Below are positions 17,738-26,015 of a DNA stretch of 64,000 nt, piece by piece. How positions within the stretch are numbered: the stretch's first letter is position 1; each line of letters starts with the position of its first letter. The position numbers were made by a program, and so were the translations under genes. The stretch comes from Longimicrobium sp. (GTDB taxonomy: Bacteria > Gemmatimonadota > Gemmatimonadetes > Longimicrobiales > Longimicrobiaceae). The stretch is taken from the NCBI GenBank assembly GCA_036377595.1, contig DASUYB010000089.1, positions 1 through 64,000 on the forward strand, written 5' to 3'. The notes beneath the pieces are model-generated. The model did not search any database and was not told where the DNA came from. It saw nothing but the letters and a program-made list of their open reading frames with translations.

Positions 17738-18649
17738 TCAGCTCCAGCGCTCGATGATGCCGTCCGCCGCGTCCGCGGGGAAGACGTCGGGGTGCAGCCA
17801 GGCGGCGAGCGCCTCGATCCCCGCGACCACGCGCGGGCCGGAGCGGCTGAAGTACGCGCTGTGGCCGATCGCCGCCGCGCCACGCTCGATCGCGCGCGGG
17901 GCGAGCGCGTGCAGCCGCTCGCGCGCGCGATCCGCGTCCACCCGCGCCTGCTCCAGTGCGTAGCCGCAGGGAACGAGGAGGAGGCGGTCGGGATCGAGTC
18001 CCTCGACGTCCGACCACGGCACCTCCACCGAGTGCCCGCCCGGCGCGCCGATCAGCCCGTCCCCACCCGCGATGTCGATCATCTCGGGGATCCAGTGGCC
18101 GGGCGCGAACGGCGGGTCCAGCCACTCCAGCGCCAGCACCCGCGGCCGCGCCCGCCCGGCGACGGCATTGCGGACGCAATCGATGCGCGCGCGGAGGCCG
18201 GCCGCGGTCTCGTCGCCGCGCGCGGGCTCGCCGGCCGCGTCCGCCACCTGCTCGACGGAGTCGATGATCTCGTCCAGCGTGTGCGCGTCGAGCGACAGCA
18301 CGTGGGGACGGTGCGGCAGCGCGGCAACGGCGTCGTGCACCGACGGCGTGGGGACGGCGCACACCTCGCACACGGCCTGGGTGAGGATCAGCTCAGGGCG
18401 CGAGTCGGCCAGCGCGCGGGCGTCGATCTCGTAGACGCTGCCGAACTCCTGCATGCAGCGCCGCACCTCCGCGTCGATCTCGCCGCTGGTCAGCCCCGAC
18501 GGGTCGAAGCGCACGCGGCTGAGCCGGGGGAGGCCGAGCGCCTCGGGCGGCCAGTCGCACTCGTGCGAGATGGCCACGAGCCCGTCCTGCAGCCCCAGCT
18601 CGTACACGATCTCCGTTGCGCTCGACAGCAGCGACGCGATCCGCACCAT
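17738..18649 (-). CDS. Cobalamin-binding periplasmic-type protein (BtuF-like)
   Basis: About 303 residues beginning MVRIASLLSSATEIVYELGL, the standard opening of BtuF/helical-backbone substrate-binding proteins. Later elements are VAISHECDWP, ELILTQAVCEVCAVP and a C-terminal lobe with VLALEWLDPPFAPGHWIPEM. GGAGGA abuts the ATG, so the next codon, GTG, may be the true start. No signal peptide is visible, unlike classical BtuF, and no permease or ATPase is encoded nearby. It may bind corrinoid or another metal chelate inside the cell. Its 5' end faces thyX across 145 bases. Confidence 0.8.
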   Translation of the reverse strand: MVRIASLLSSATEIVYELGLQDGLVAISHECDWPPEALGLPRLSRVRFDPSGLTSGEIDAEVRRCMQEFGSVYEIDARALADSRPELILTQAVCEVCAVPTPSVHDAVAALPHRPHVLSLDAHTLDEIIDSVEQVADAAGEPARGDETAAGLRARIDCVRNAVAGRARPRVLALEWLDPPFAPGHWIPEMIDIAGGDGLIGAPGGHSVEVPWSDVEGLDPDRLLLVPCGYALEQARVDADRARERLHALAPRAIERGAAAIGHSAYFSRSGPRVVAGIEALAAWLHPDVFPADAADGIIERWS

Positions 18650-18794
18650 TCCTCCGCCGTTCGGGTGTGCCGCCACAACCTGCGCGCGCGCCGTTCCCCC
18701 GCGCAAGCGAAACGGTGGCGCGCGACCCGTTGTCCGCGCGGCGGCGGCGGCCTAGTTTCCGCGCCCACCCGCACCGTCCACGGAGCCGACCCCC

Positions 18795-19577
18795 ATGCAG
18801 ATCATCCGCCAGCCCCGCGTCACCGTCATCGCGCGCCAGCAGTTCACCGTGCCGCCGCACATCAACTGGCGCAGCGACAGCGAGGTGGCCGGCGAGGCCC
18901 TGGCGGAGTTCGCAGGCCGGCTCTGCTACCTCAGCTTCGGCGAGGACGCGGGACTGGAGGGCGGCCACAAGACCATCCCCGGCCGTACGACGAACCAGGC
19001 CTATCTCGCGAACATCCTGAAGACGAAGCACGGCAGTGTGCTCGAGCACGCCGTCTGGAGCTTCCTGTTCGAAGGAGTCAGCCGTTCGCTGACGCACGAG
19101 TTGATCCGGCACAGGGCAGGCATGGGATACAGTCAGCTGAGCCAGAGGTACGTGGACGAGTCGGAGATCGGGTTCGTGCTCCCGCCGGAGATCGAGGAGG
19201 GCACGCCCGAGTTCGAGACATGGCGGCAGGCATGTGAGCGCTCGCTGGCTTCCTATCAGCAACTCCTTGCCGGGGTAGCGGAGAAGGTTGGCGATGAAGG
19301 CCCGGCAACGATGAGGAAGAAGCGCGCGCGGCAGGCTGCACGCTCAGTGCTGCCCAACTCGGCAGAGACGAAGATCGTAGCTACCGGGAACGCCCGCGCA
19401 CTGCGCCACTTCTGCGAAATGCGAGGCGCAGGGAATGCAGATCTGGAGATTCGCCGTCTCGCGGGTGCGGTGCTGCGCGTGCTGCATCAGGAAGCACCAA
19501 ATATGTTTGGCGACCTCCGCTTGGTTCCCAGCTCAGACGGGATCGACACGATCGAGACGGAGTTTTCAAAGGTCTGA
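18795..19577 (+). CDS. thyX: FAD-dependent thymidylate synthase ThyX
   Basis: 260 residues. ThyX makes dTMP from dUMP using methylene-tetrahydrofolate and FADH2. The ThyX signature is present as RHRAGMGYSQLSQRYVDES; it has eight rather than the usual seven residues between RHR and the conserved Ser. ARSVLPNSAETKIVATGNAR is the conserved C-terminal dUMP/FAD-binding segment with Arg. The first 90 codons have the genome's high GC, while the rest, like the following gene, is clearly lower. No thyA is visible in the window. Confidence 0.92.
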   Translation: MQIIRQPRVTVIARQQFTVPPHINWRSDSEVAGEALAEFAGRLCYLSFGEDAGLEGGHKTIPGRTTNQAYLANILKTKHGSVLEHAVWSFLFEGVSRSLTHELIRHRAGMGYSQLSQRYVDESEIGFVLPPEIEEGTPEFETWRQACERSLASYQQLLAGVAEKVGDEGPATMRKKRARQAARSVLPNSAETKIVATGNARALRHFCEMRGAGNADLEIRRLAGAVLRVLHQEAPNMFGDLRLVPSSDGIDTIETEFSKV

Positions 19578-19630
19578 GGCCGTAATCACAGCAAGTCCAA
19601 CCTCTCTCCTTATCTCACCAGGCTCAAGCC

Positions 19631-20620
19631 GTGAGCACCCCGCGCGTTCCGCATACGCTCTGGACAGAACGCGCGGGTATTATCGCTGTTGCTTCCGAGA
19701 TCAACCGGCTCGGGTTGATCTGGCGTGAGCAGCCCTCCGTCGACGTCGGTATCGACGGTCAGATTGAACTGGTGGATCCAAACGGCCGTGCAACGGGCAG
19801 GATCGTAGCCGTTCAGGTGAAGAGCGGACCTTCCTTTTTCAAGGATGACGGCGAGCACTGGATGTTTCATCCTGACGAGAAACACCGGTTCTATTGGGAA
19901 ATCTTCCCGCTACCGGTGCTTCTGATGCTCCATTCACCGGCTGACGGAATCACATACTGGGTCGACGCGCGTCAAGCATTACGGAGTACGCCGGCCGAAG
20001 CTATCAAGGTGCCCAAGAACAACCAGCTTCAGAGCGCAACCGCTGCAGATCTCTTCTATACGGCTGGACATCCGACCCAGTCCCTCCTCGAGCTTCCGGC
20101 GGTAATCGACGCCCTCTGCAGGGCGAGAACCGCTTCGGCAACGTTCCATCTCACGTATTTCGACTTGTTTGTAAACGGACTTACGAACATCGCCAATGCC
20201 ATCTACTTCGGGATGGATTTAGCAATGGAAGTAGCGGAAGCAAAGCTTCCCGAGGATGTAGAGTGGATGTCGTTCGGTTCGGAAGCGCATGATTTCTTGT
20301 TCGGATTCCTGAACTTCCTCGTCGAGCAGAATCTTGCGACTGTAGACGTGTCCAGCTGTCTGGTCGATTGGAATACGCGGGGGTTGCTTCCAAAAACCAT
20401 CGCCCCGCTCACCTCGCGAGGACGCGCGCTGGTCCGGGTCATCTGGGAATTACAGGAACGATTTCAACGTGAGGGTCGCCTCGACGTTCCTCCCGGGCTG
20501 GGAGTCGCCCAGGAGGATTTCGTCCGGATGGAGTTCACTGCCTCGCACTATTATCGGATCCCGCTGATCACTGCGTTCCAGCAGCTCATCCGAGAAGAAT
20601 CGGATCGAGCCACCTCATAG
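19631..20620 (+). CDS. DUF4365-domain protein, putative PD-(D/E)XK-type nuclease fold
   Basis: 329 residues from a GTG, without a clear ribosome site. The N-terminal third (about 1-160) has the DUF4365 pattern: E18/E23-type helix, then DVGIDGQIELVD and IVAVQVKSGPSFF. The D...D-G-Q...Q-V-K arrangement resembles the PD-(D/E)XK nuclease core. The remaining 170 residues are unassigned. GC content is visibly lower (about 55%) than in flanking genes, suggesting recent acquisition. It follows thyX by 53 bases and ends 6 bases into the convergent kinase gene. DUF4365 proteins often occur in accessory or defence settings, but none is shown here. Confidence 0.7.
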   Translation: MSTPRVPHTLWTERAGIIAVASEINRLGLIWREQPSVDVGIDGQIELVDPNGRATGRIVAVQVKSGPSFFKDDGEHWMFHPDEKHRFYWEIFPLPVLLMLHSPADGITYWVDARQALRSTPAEAIKVPKNNQLQSATAADLFYTAGHPTQSLLELPAVIDALCRARTASATFHLTYFDLFVNGLTNIANAIYFGMDLAMEVAEAKLPEDVEWMSFGSEAHDFLFGFLNFLVEQNLATVDVSSCLVDWNTRGLLPKTIAPLTSRGRALVRVIWELQERFQREGRLDVPPGLGVAQEDFVRMEFTASHYYRIPLITAFQQLIREESDRATS

Positions 20621-21154
20621 CTCCTCATCGCGCTGTAGGCGCTCCAGAATAACCGCCAGCTCCGCCACAGCCTCCTCCAGCGGCCGCGAGGTGTCGATGA
20701 CGGGGAGGGCGAGCGCGTCGGCCTGGCCGCGGAGGTAGGCGGCCCAGCAGTCCATGTCGCGGGTCGCAAGCTCGGGCTGGCAGCGGGGGCCGTGCAGCCG
20801 CGCGTTGCGTTCCGCGTGGCCGCAGTCGGCCAGCGCGATCTGCCAGCGCCGCGCGCCCAGCCGCACCAGGTGGTCGCGCGCCATGCTCGCCCGCACCTGC
20901 CCGTCCAGCACCGCCACGCGCACGCCGTCGTCGTTGCGCAGCAGACGGGCGATCCACTCCGCCGTCATCGCCGACTGCCACCCGTCCCCGCTCCCGAAGC
21001 GGCGCACCATCTCCTCCGGCGAGGGGACGCCGATGGAGTCGAAGAAGTAGCATCCCACGCCCGGCAGTCGCAGGGCGTCGAGCGCATGGACGAGCGTCGT
21101 CTTCCCCGCGCCGGACGCGCCGGTGAGGACGAGGATTGCGGGTTGGGGATTCAT
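20615..21154 (-). CDS. P-loop ATPase/kinase of AAA_33 or adenylylsulfate-kinase-like fold
   Basis: 179 residues. The Walker A motif is ILVLTGASGAGKTTLVHAL (7-25). A possible Walker B-like strand is VRVAVLDGQVRAS, and there is a lid region rich in Arg. Size and layout resemble small-molecule kinases or toxin-like zeta kinases, but the substrate is not evident. It converges on the DUF4365 gene with a 6-base overlap of 3' ends and returns to the high-GC codon use of the genome. Confidence 0.7.
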   Translation of the reverse strand: MNPQPAILVLTGASGAGKTTLVHALDALRLPGVGCYFFDSIGVPSPEEMVRRFGSGDGWQSAMTAEWIARLLRNDDGVRVAVLDGQVRASMARDHLVRLGARRWQIALADCGHAERNARLHGPRCQPELATRDMDCWAAYLRGQADALALPVIDTSRPLEEAVAELAVILERLQRDEEL

Positions 21155-21269
21155 CGGGATGGAGATTTGGACGACGTCGGCTCTGCCGCGAATGGGCAGG
21201 CGTACGGCTCCGCTTGGGATGGCGTTTCAGCGGGAAGATGCCGAGGGCGGGAGTGGAGATCGTATCTCC

Positions 21270-23084
21270 TTACGCGACCACACGGTCCTTCCCGAGGCGC
21301 TTGGCTTCGTAGAGCTTGCGGTCGGCGTCGGCGAGGAACGTCTCGGGCGTGGGGTGCCGGCCCGCCTCGGCCACGCCCGCGCTGATGGTGACGGCGAGCC
21401 CCGGATGCACCGTCTCCCAGGCGTGCTCGCGGACCAGGCGGCAGACCTTCTCGCTCGCCGCGGCCGCCTGCTCCAGCGTGGTGGCGGGGAAGAGGACGAC
21501 GAACTCCTCGCCGCCGAAACGCGCCACCACGTCGCTCTGGCGCACGTGCTGGCGCAGGATGCCTGCGACGGCGCGCAGCACCTCGTCGCCCACGGCGTGC
21601 GAGCAGGTGTCGTTGATGCGCTTGAAATCGTCGAGGTCGCAGATCATCACGCTCAGCGGCTGCACGCCGCGCACGGCCAGCGGCAGCGCCTCGGCCAGGC
21701 GCTGGTCCAGGTAGCGACGGTTGAACGCGCCGGTCAGCGGGTCGCGGATGGTGAGCGCGTGCAGCTCGCGGTTGCGCTCCTCCAGCTCTGCCTGCGCGCG
21801 GGCCAGCGCCGCCTCGGCCTCCTTCCGCTCGGCGATCTCGCGCTCCAGTTCGATGGTGCGCAGGCGGTGGATCTCGCGCTCCTGCAGCGCCCGCTCGGTG
21901 TCGAACTGCACCATCATCGCCGCCATCTTCGCGTTCGCCTGCTCCTGCAGGTGCTGCACGCGCAGCTCGTCGAAGCGCTCGAAATAACGCAGCGCCTCCT
22001 CGAACCGCCCCATCGCCGCGTACGCGCGCGAGAAGCGCCGCTGCAGCTGCGCGGTGTGCGAGGGCGGCCGCTCGGTGCGGACGAACAGCGCCTGCGCCTG
22101 CTCGTAGCACGCCAACGCCTCGGCGGGTCGGCCGCGGTGCAGGTGCACGTCGCCCTGCACCCACACGGCGTCGGCATAGTAGCCCACGTGCAGGGGAGCG
22201 TCCGCGAGCGCGTCGAGCGAGCGGACGATCGAGGCTTCCGCCGCGTCCACGTCGCCGCGCTCGAGCAGGAGCTTCGTCAGCCCCAACCGGCCCAGCGCAG
22301 CGCCGGCGGCGTCTCCCTCGCGCTCGTACAGCTCCAGGCAGCCGCGGTAGTATTCCTCCGCCGCCGCGAGATCCTCCAGCTCCTCGGCGGCGATCCCCAT
22401 GCGGTACAGCGTGCGCGCGGTGTTGAGCGGATAGCGGTCGCCCATGCTCTCCAGCGCCACGCGGTAGTAGGAGAGCGCGCGCTCGAACTGGTCCATGTTG
22501 CTGTAGACGATGGCGATGCGGCCGACCAGCTCGGCGCGCTCCCACCGCCCCTCGTCGTCGGCGTCGCCCGCCCATCCGCCGGCGGTGGACTCGTGCAGCT
22601 CCAGCGCCTGCAGCAGCAGCGGAAGCGCCTTCACGAAGCCGCCCTGCGCGGTGAGCACGGTGCCCATCACCCGCAGCGCGCGCGCCTCCTCGTCCGGCCG
22701 GCCCGCCGCGCGCGCGGCCTCGATGGCGTCGCCCGCGTGGCGGAGCGCGAGGTCGAAGTCGTACGTCGACGCGCGGTTGGCGGCGAGCTCGACCAGCACC
22801 TCGCAGCGCAGGGCGTCGTCCCCCGCGCGCTCGCAGCGGGCGAGCGCGTCGTGCAGGATCTCCCGCGCGCGCGGCACCTCCGCCGCGACGGCGGAGAGGC
22901 ACGCGCCCAGCGCCGCCATCGCCCGCCGCTCCATCTCCGCATCGCCGAGCTTTTGCGCGGCAACGAGCGCGCGCTCGGCCAGCCCGCGCGCAGCCTCGGG
23001 CTCGCGGTGGCGGATGGCCAGCGCGCGGGCGCGGAGCGTCGCGGCGTTCTCCTGGTCTGCGGCGGAGATGAGCGCGGGAGCCAT
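21270..23084 (-). CDS. TPR-GGDEF diguanylate cyclase
   Basis: 604 residues. The start is set at MAPALISAADQENAA; the frame upstream is low-complexity shadow. Residues about 10-410 are tandem tetratricopeptide repeats (e.g. RALSYYRVALESMGDRYPLN and AAEEYYRGCLELYEREG). A coiled coil follows (about 410-460, EREIAERKEAEAALARAQAE), then a GGDEF domain. The active-site motif is GGEEF (524-528) and an inhibitory I-site RQSD lies five residues before it (515-518). It should therefore synthesise c-di-GMP with product inhibition. It has no membrane segment, so it is probably a cytoplasmic enzyme controlled through the TPR scaffold. Confidence 0.9.
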   Translation of the reverse strand: MAPALISAADQENAATLRARALAIRHREPEAARGLAERALVAAQKLGDAEMERRAMAALGACLSAVAAEVPRAREILHDALARCERAGDDALRCEVLVELAANRASTYDFDLALRHAGDAIEAARAAGRPDEEARALRVMGTVLTAQGGFVKALPLLLQALELHESTAGGWAGDADDEGRWERAELVGRIAIVYSNMDQFERALSYYRVALESMGDRYPLNTARTLYRMGIAAEELEDLAAAEEYYRGCLELYEREGDAAGAALGRLGLTKLLLERGDVDAAEASIVRSLDALADAPLHVGYYADAVWVQGDVHLHRGRPAEALACYEQAQALFVRTERPPSHTAQLQRRFSRAYAAMGRFEEALRYFERFDELRVQHLQEQANAKMAAMMVQFDTERALQEREIHRLRTIELEREIAERKEAEAALARAQAELEERNRELHALTIRDPLTGAFNRRYLDQRLAEALPLAVRGVQPLSVMICDLDDFKRINDTCSHAVGDEVLRAVAGILRQHVRQSDVVARFGGEEFVVLFPATTLEQAAAASEKVCRLVREHAWETVHPGLAVTISAGVAEAGRHPTPETFLADADRKLYEAKRLGKDRVVA

Positions 23085-23281
23085 CGGGGCAGATCTGTCG
23101 GCGGAGACGCGCGGGAGGAGGGGATTGCACCGCGCGCGGCTGCGGAGGGCGTAGTAATAGTTTCCCGCGGGCTCGAACGGAAGCCTCGTCGCTCGCGGCG
23201 GCGCTCTTGACCGGCGTCGCCGTTGCGTATCCCTTCCCCGGGGATCGCGCGATCCCAATCTCTCACGTACTGGGGATTTCG

Positions 23282-23803
23282 ATGGGGCTGTTCGACTTCC
23301 TCCGCAAGCGCGGCGGCGATGATCGCGCCGCGGCGACGCCCGCGCCCGGCGAGTTGCCGACGCCGCTGTCGGAGCTGATGGCGCGGGTGATGGAGGACGG
23401 GTCCGACGCGTCGTGGCGCGCGTTCGGCGAGGCGTTCCTCCGCTCGCGCGTGGGCGTTGTCGCCAGCGACGTGCCCGCCCCGGGCGAAGATCCCCCGCGT
23501 GGGCGGCCGATCGCGCCGATGCCGCCGGGCGGCGGATCGTACGTCGTGCCCGCGGGCCGGGCCGGGCTCGGGAAGGCGGCCACGCCGGACGGGCGGGTGA
23601 TGATCCTGGCCTGCGCGGACCGCGATGCGTTCGTACGGAAGTTCCACGCTCGCTTCAACCGCGAGGTCATGGGGCGCGATCTCGCCCAGGTCGCGCTCGC
23701 CATCCCCGACTGCGAGGGGATCCTGCTGAACAGCGCCGCCAGCCTCCATTCCATCGCCCTCGACCGCACGCGGCTCACGAGCCTGCTCGAGCAGCGACCG
23801 TGA
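23282..23803 (+). CDS. SseB-like N-terminal-domain protein
   Basis: 173 residues starting MGLFDFLRKRGGDD, with a GGGG-type site about 7 bases upstream. The C-terminal half (RVMILACADRDAFVRKFHAR ... CEGILLNSAASLHSIALDR) matches the SseB N-terminal domain pattern, a small alpha/beta domain of uncertain role found in many bacteria. The N-terminal leader GLFDFLRKR followed by a Pro/Ala linker is typical of such proteins. It stands alone between the divergent GGDEF gene and a dispersed repeat. Confidence 0.6.
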   Translation: MGLFDFLRKRGGDDRAAATPAPGELPTPLSELMARVMEDGSDASWRAFGEAFLRSRVGVVASDVPAPGEDPPRGRPIAPMPPGGGSYVVPAGRAGLGKAATPDGRVMILACADRDAFVRKFHARFNREVMGRDLAQVALAIPDCEGILLNSAASLHSIALDRTRLTSLLEQRP

Positions 23804-23857
23804 TCTCCCGTGCACCCATACGGGCCTTGGCGAAACTGCTGTCACTTCCGCGCTGAG

Positions 23858-23945
23858 AGTCGCGAGCGAAGCGAGCCCAGGTCCCTCCCCAAGTCGGTTT
23901 TGGGGGAGGGACAGGCGCGAAGCGCCAGGGAGAGGGCGCGGGAGC
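23858..23945. repeat. Dispersed repeat with CCCTCCCC...TTTTGGGGGAGGG stem, copy 1
   Basis: This copy is nearly identical, over about 85 bases and in inverted orientation, to 29666-29753. Shared words include GCGAGCGAAGCGAGCCC, TCGGTTTTGGGGGAGGGAC and GGCGCGAAGCGCC. A shorter relative is at 49456-49510. Confidence 0.8.
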
Positions 23946-24054
23946 GGCGCCGCGCGCAACGCGGACGATCGCCAGCGGATCGAGCGTGCGCTCCGGGCCC
24001 GCGCAGCGTAGGTTGTCGGCGTCCGCGGGGAAGTCTTCGTCACCCCGAGTCGGC

Positions 24055-24083
24055 TTGACACCCCCGCGGACCCGGCCTAAACT
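24055..24083 (+). promoter_or_regulatory. Sigma70-type promoter of the paa operon
   Basis: A perfect -35 TTGACA (24055-24060), 17-base spacer and -10 TAAACT (24078-24083). Predicted start at about 24090, giving a leader of roughly 155 bases before paaA. Confidence 0.8.
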
Positions 24084-24091
24084 ACCGCCGC

Positions 24092-24105
24092 CGAACGAGC
24101 GTTCG
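24092..24105. promoter_or_regulatory. PaaR-like TetR operator CGAACG-AG-CGTTCG
   Basis: A perfect 6-bp inverted repeat with a 2-base spacer starts 8 bases after the -10 box, where a bound repressor would block initiation. It fits the CNAACGNNCGTTNG pattern that I recall for the phenylacetate-degradation repressor PaaR (TetR family). No paaR gene is in the window. Confidence 0.7.
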
Positions 24106-24244
24106 AACGAGACTCCTTGGCGAGGGTAAAAGGGGCGCGGGCACGGCCTTCGCGGCTGCCCGCGTCCGGTGTTTCCCCGCCGGAGACGGGGGGAGATTGT
24201 TCAGTGTCCGAGCAAAACCATCCAACGATACGGGAGACCAGCGG

Positions 24245-25189
24245 ATGGCCCGCTACACCGATGAAGAGCTGAAGGAGAAGGTCCACAACGGCTTCATCGT
24301 CGAGTACCCCGACGAGATGACCGAGGGATACAAGAGCGCGCTGATCGTGCAGCTGCTGGTGCAGGCCGACACCGAGCTGATCTCCGCGCCGGCGTACTTC
24401 GGCGCCAGCCGCGACGCGCCGTCGACGAACACCATGGTCTCGGCCACGGCCATCATCCAGGACGAGCTGGCGCACGCCAACATCGCGTACCGGCTGCTGG
24501 AGGACCTGGGGCTCGACAAGGAGCAGCTCGTCTACGGCCGCGAGCCGCACGAGTTCAAGCACCCCTACGGCTTCGACCACCCGCTCGACAACTGGGCGGA
24601 GCTGGTGGTGGCCAACGGGCTGTACGACCGCGCCGGCATCACCCTGCTGGGCGACGTCTACAAGAACACCAGCTACGGCCCGCTCAAGCGCGCGCTGGTG
24701 AAGGTGGACCAGGAGGAGACCTTCCATCTCCGCCACGGCGAGATGTGGATGAAGCGCCTCTCCAAGGCCGGCGGCGAGGCCAAGGCGCAGATCCAGCGCG
24801 CGGTGGACTGGATGTTCCCCATGGCCGTGGAGTGGTTCGGGCTGCCCGACGACATGAAGCGCCATTCCGGCCAGTTGGAGTACAAGCTGAAGGGGATGAC
24901 CAACGACGAGCTGCGCCAGACGTGGATGAAGTCCACGGTGCCGCTCTGCGAGGGGATCGGCATCGACGTTCCAGCGCACTGGAGCGACGAGGAGCAGAAG
25001 TTCGTGCTCGACTATCCGTTCCCGTGCGAGTACGACGAGAGCGAGAAGCGCTGGCTGTTCGACGAGGGCGAGATCTCCTGGTCGAAGGTTTTCGAGCGCT
25101 GGAAGGGGCGCGGGCCCGCGAACAAGCGGTACGTGGAGATGATCCAGGAGGGCCGCGGCTTCCGCCACCAGCTGGAGATGGCCGCCTGA
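24245..25189 (+). CDS. paaA: Phenylacetyl-CoA epoxygenase catalytic subunit PaaA
   Basis: 314 residues, with GGGAGA 8 bases before the ATG. PaaA is the di-iron subunit that epoxidises the aromatic ring of phenylacetyl-CoA. The ferritin-like iron ligands are visible: the Glu of QADTELISAPAYF, ExxH in QDELAHANIAYR, a Glu/Asp in the third helix (around DNWAEL) and ExxH in QEETFHLRHGEMW. It heads a five-gene operon behind a strong promoter and a TetR-type operator. Its stop overlaps the start of the DUF59 gene (TGATG). Confidence 0.95.
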   Translation: MARYTDEELKEKVHNGFIVEYPDEMTEGYKSALIVQLLVQADTELISAPAYFGASRDAPSTNTMVSATAIIQDELAHANIAYRLLEDLGLDKEQLVYGREPHEFKHPYGFDHPLDNWAELVVANGLYDRAGITLLGDVYKNTSYGPLKRALVKVDQEETFHLRHGEMWMKRLSKAGGEAKAQIQRAVDWMFPMAVEWFGLPDDMKRHSGQLEYKLKGMTNDELRQTWMKSTVPLCEGIGIDVPAHWSDEEQKFVLDYPFPCEYDESEKRWLFDEGEISWSKVFERWKGRGPANKRYVEMIQEGRGFRHQLEMAA

Positions 25190-25596
25190 TGGCCGCCTGC
25201 GCATCGTCCGCATCGCGCTTCGCGGCGGAGGGTGACGGGGGGACGGCGCTGCTGGACGCGCCGTCCGCGTACCCCGTCCCCTTCGACGAGCGCACCGGCC
25301 CGCTGTGGGACGCGCTCCGCGAGGTGATGGACCCCGAGATTCCCATCTCCCTCGTGGACCTCGGCCTGATCTACGACGTCCGGCAGGAGGGGAACCGGGT
25401 GGAGGTGGACCTCACCTTCACCGCCACGGCGTGCCCGTGCATGGCCTTCATCCACTTCGACATCCAGGACCGGCTGCAGCGCGAGCCGGGGGTCGACGAG
25501 GTGAAGGTGAACGAGGTCTGGTCGCCCGCGTGGACCAAGGCGCGCATCACCCCCGAGGGCCGCGAGACGCTGCGGACCTTCGGCGTGTCGATGTAG
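25189..25596 (+). CDS. paaD: PaaD-like DUF59 (MIP18) protein lacking the zinc-ribbon half
   Basis: 135 residues. The DUF59 core LREVMDPEIPISLVDLGLIYDV, then DLTFTATACPCMAFIHFDI, matches the N-terminal domain of PaaD, which helps assemble or maintain the epoxygenase metal centre. Typical PaaD proteins continue into a C-terminal zinc ribbon. Here the protein stops after VSM, and the ribbon is encoded separately at 26863-27054. It is translationally coupled to paaA (TGATG). A repeat element separates it from paaB. Confidence 0.85.
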   Translation: MAACASSASRFAAEGDGGTALLDAPSAYPVPFDERTGPLWDALREVMDPEIPISLVDLGLIYDVRQEGNRVEVDLTFTATACPCMAFIHFDIQDRLQREPGVDEVKVNEVWSPAWTKARITPEGRETLRTFGVSM

Positions 25597-25608
25597 ATGA
25601 ACAACTGA

Positions 25609-25709
25609 AAGTCCTAAGTCCTTAGTCCCAAGTCCTAAGTGGATCCGCTGCGCGGGATTGGGCTCAAGGACGAAGCACTCAGGACTTAGGACCCAGGACT
25701 CAGGACTTC
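25609..25709. repeat. Palindrome of AGTCCTA/TAGGACT words inside the paa operon
   Basis: The left arm is made of AGTCCTAAGTCCTTAGTCC words and the right arm of GGACTTAGGACCCAGGACTC words, around a 30-base GC-rich centre. It occupies nearly all of the paaD-paaB spacer and leaves paaB without a recognisable ribosome site. Confidence 0.85.
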
Positions 25710-25718
25710 TTCTCCCCG

Positions 25719-26015
25719 ATGAAAGAGCCCGTATTCGAAGTGTTCGCGCGCAAGTCGCGCGAGGAGCCGCTGCGGCACATCGGCTGGGTCAACGCCATGG
25801 ACGGCGACCTGGCCCGCGTGTACGCGTGGAAGACCTACGACGAGCAGAACTGGGCGGAGATGTGCGTGATCCCGCGCTCCGCCATCATCCCCGTGGACCC
25901 CGACGAGAGCCAGTTCGTGACCGCGGCGAAGAGCGACGGCGAGGACGAGATCGTCCACAGCCGCGGCACCGGCAGCTACGGTGGCGGCGACGTGGCCGGC
26001 AAGGAGGGGCGATGA
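25719..26015 (+). CDS. paaB: Phenylacetyl-CoA epoxygenase subunit PaaB
   Basis: 98 residues, the usual size. The sequence PVFEVFARKSREEPLRHIGW, then VYAWKTYDEQNWAEMCVIPR, is the conserved PaaB core. PaaB is a small structural subunit thought to bridge the complex and the reductase PaaE. No Shine-Dalgarno is seen because the upstream palindrome ends 10 bases before the ATG. The stop overlaps the paaC start (ATGA). Confidence 0.93.
   Translation: MKEPVFEVFARKSREEPLRHIGWVNAMDGDLARVYAWKTYDEQNWAEMCVIPRSAIIPVDPDESQFVTAAKSDGEDEIVHSRGTGSYGGGDVAGKEGR

Noticed and set aside
18650-18794. Cobalamin riboswitch upstream of the BtuF-like gene
   Set aside because: No B12-box-like sequence is seen in the 145-base spacer.
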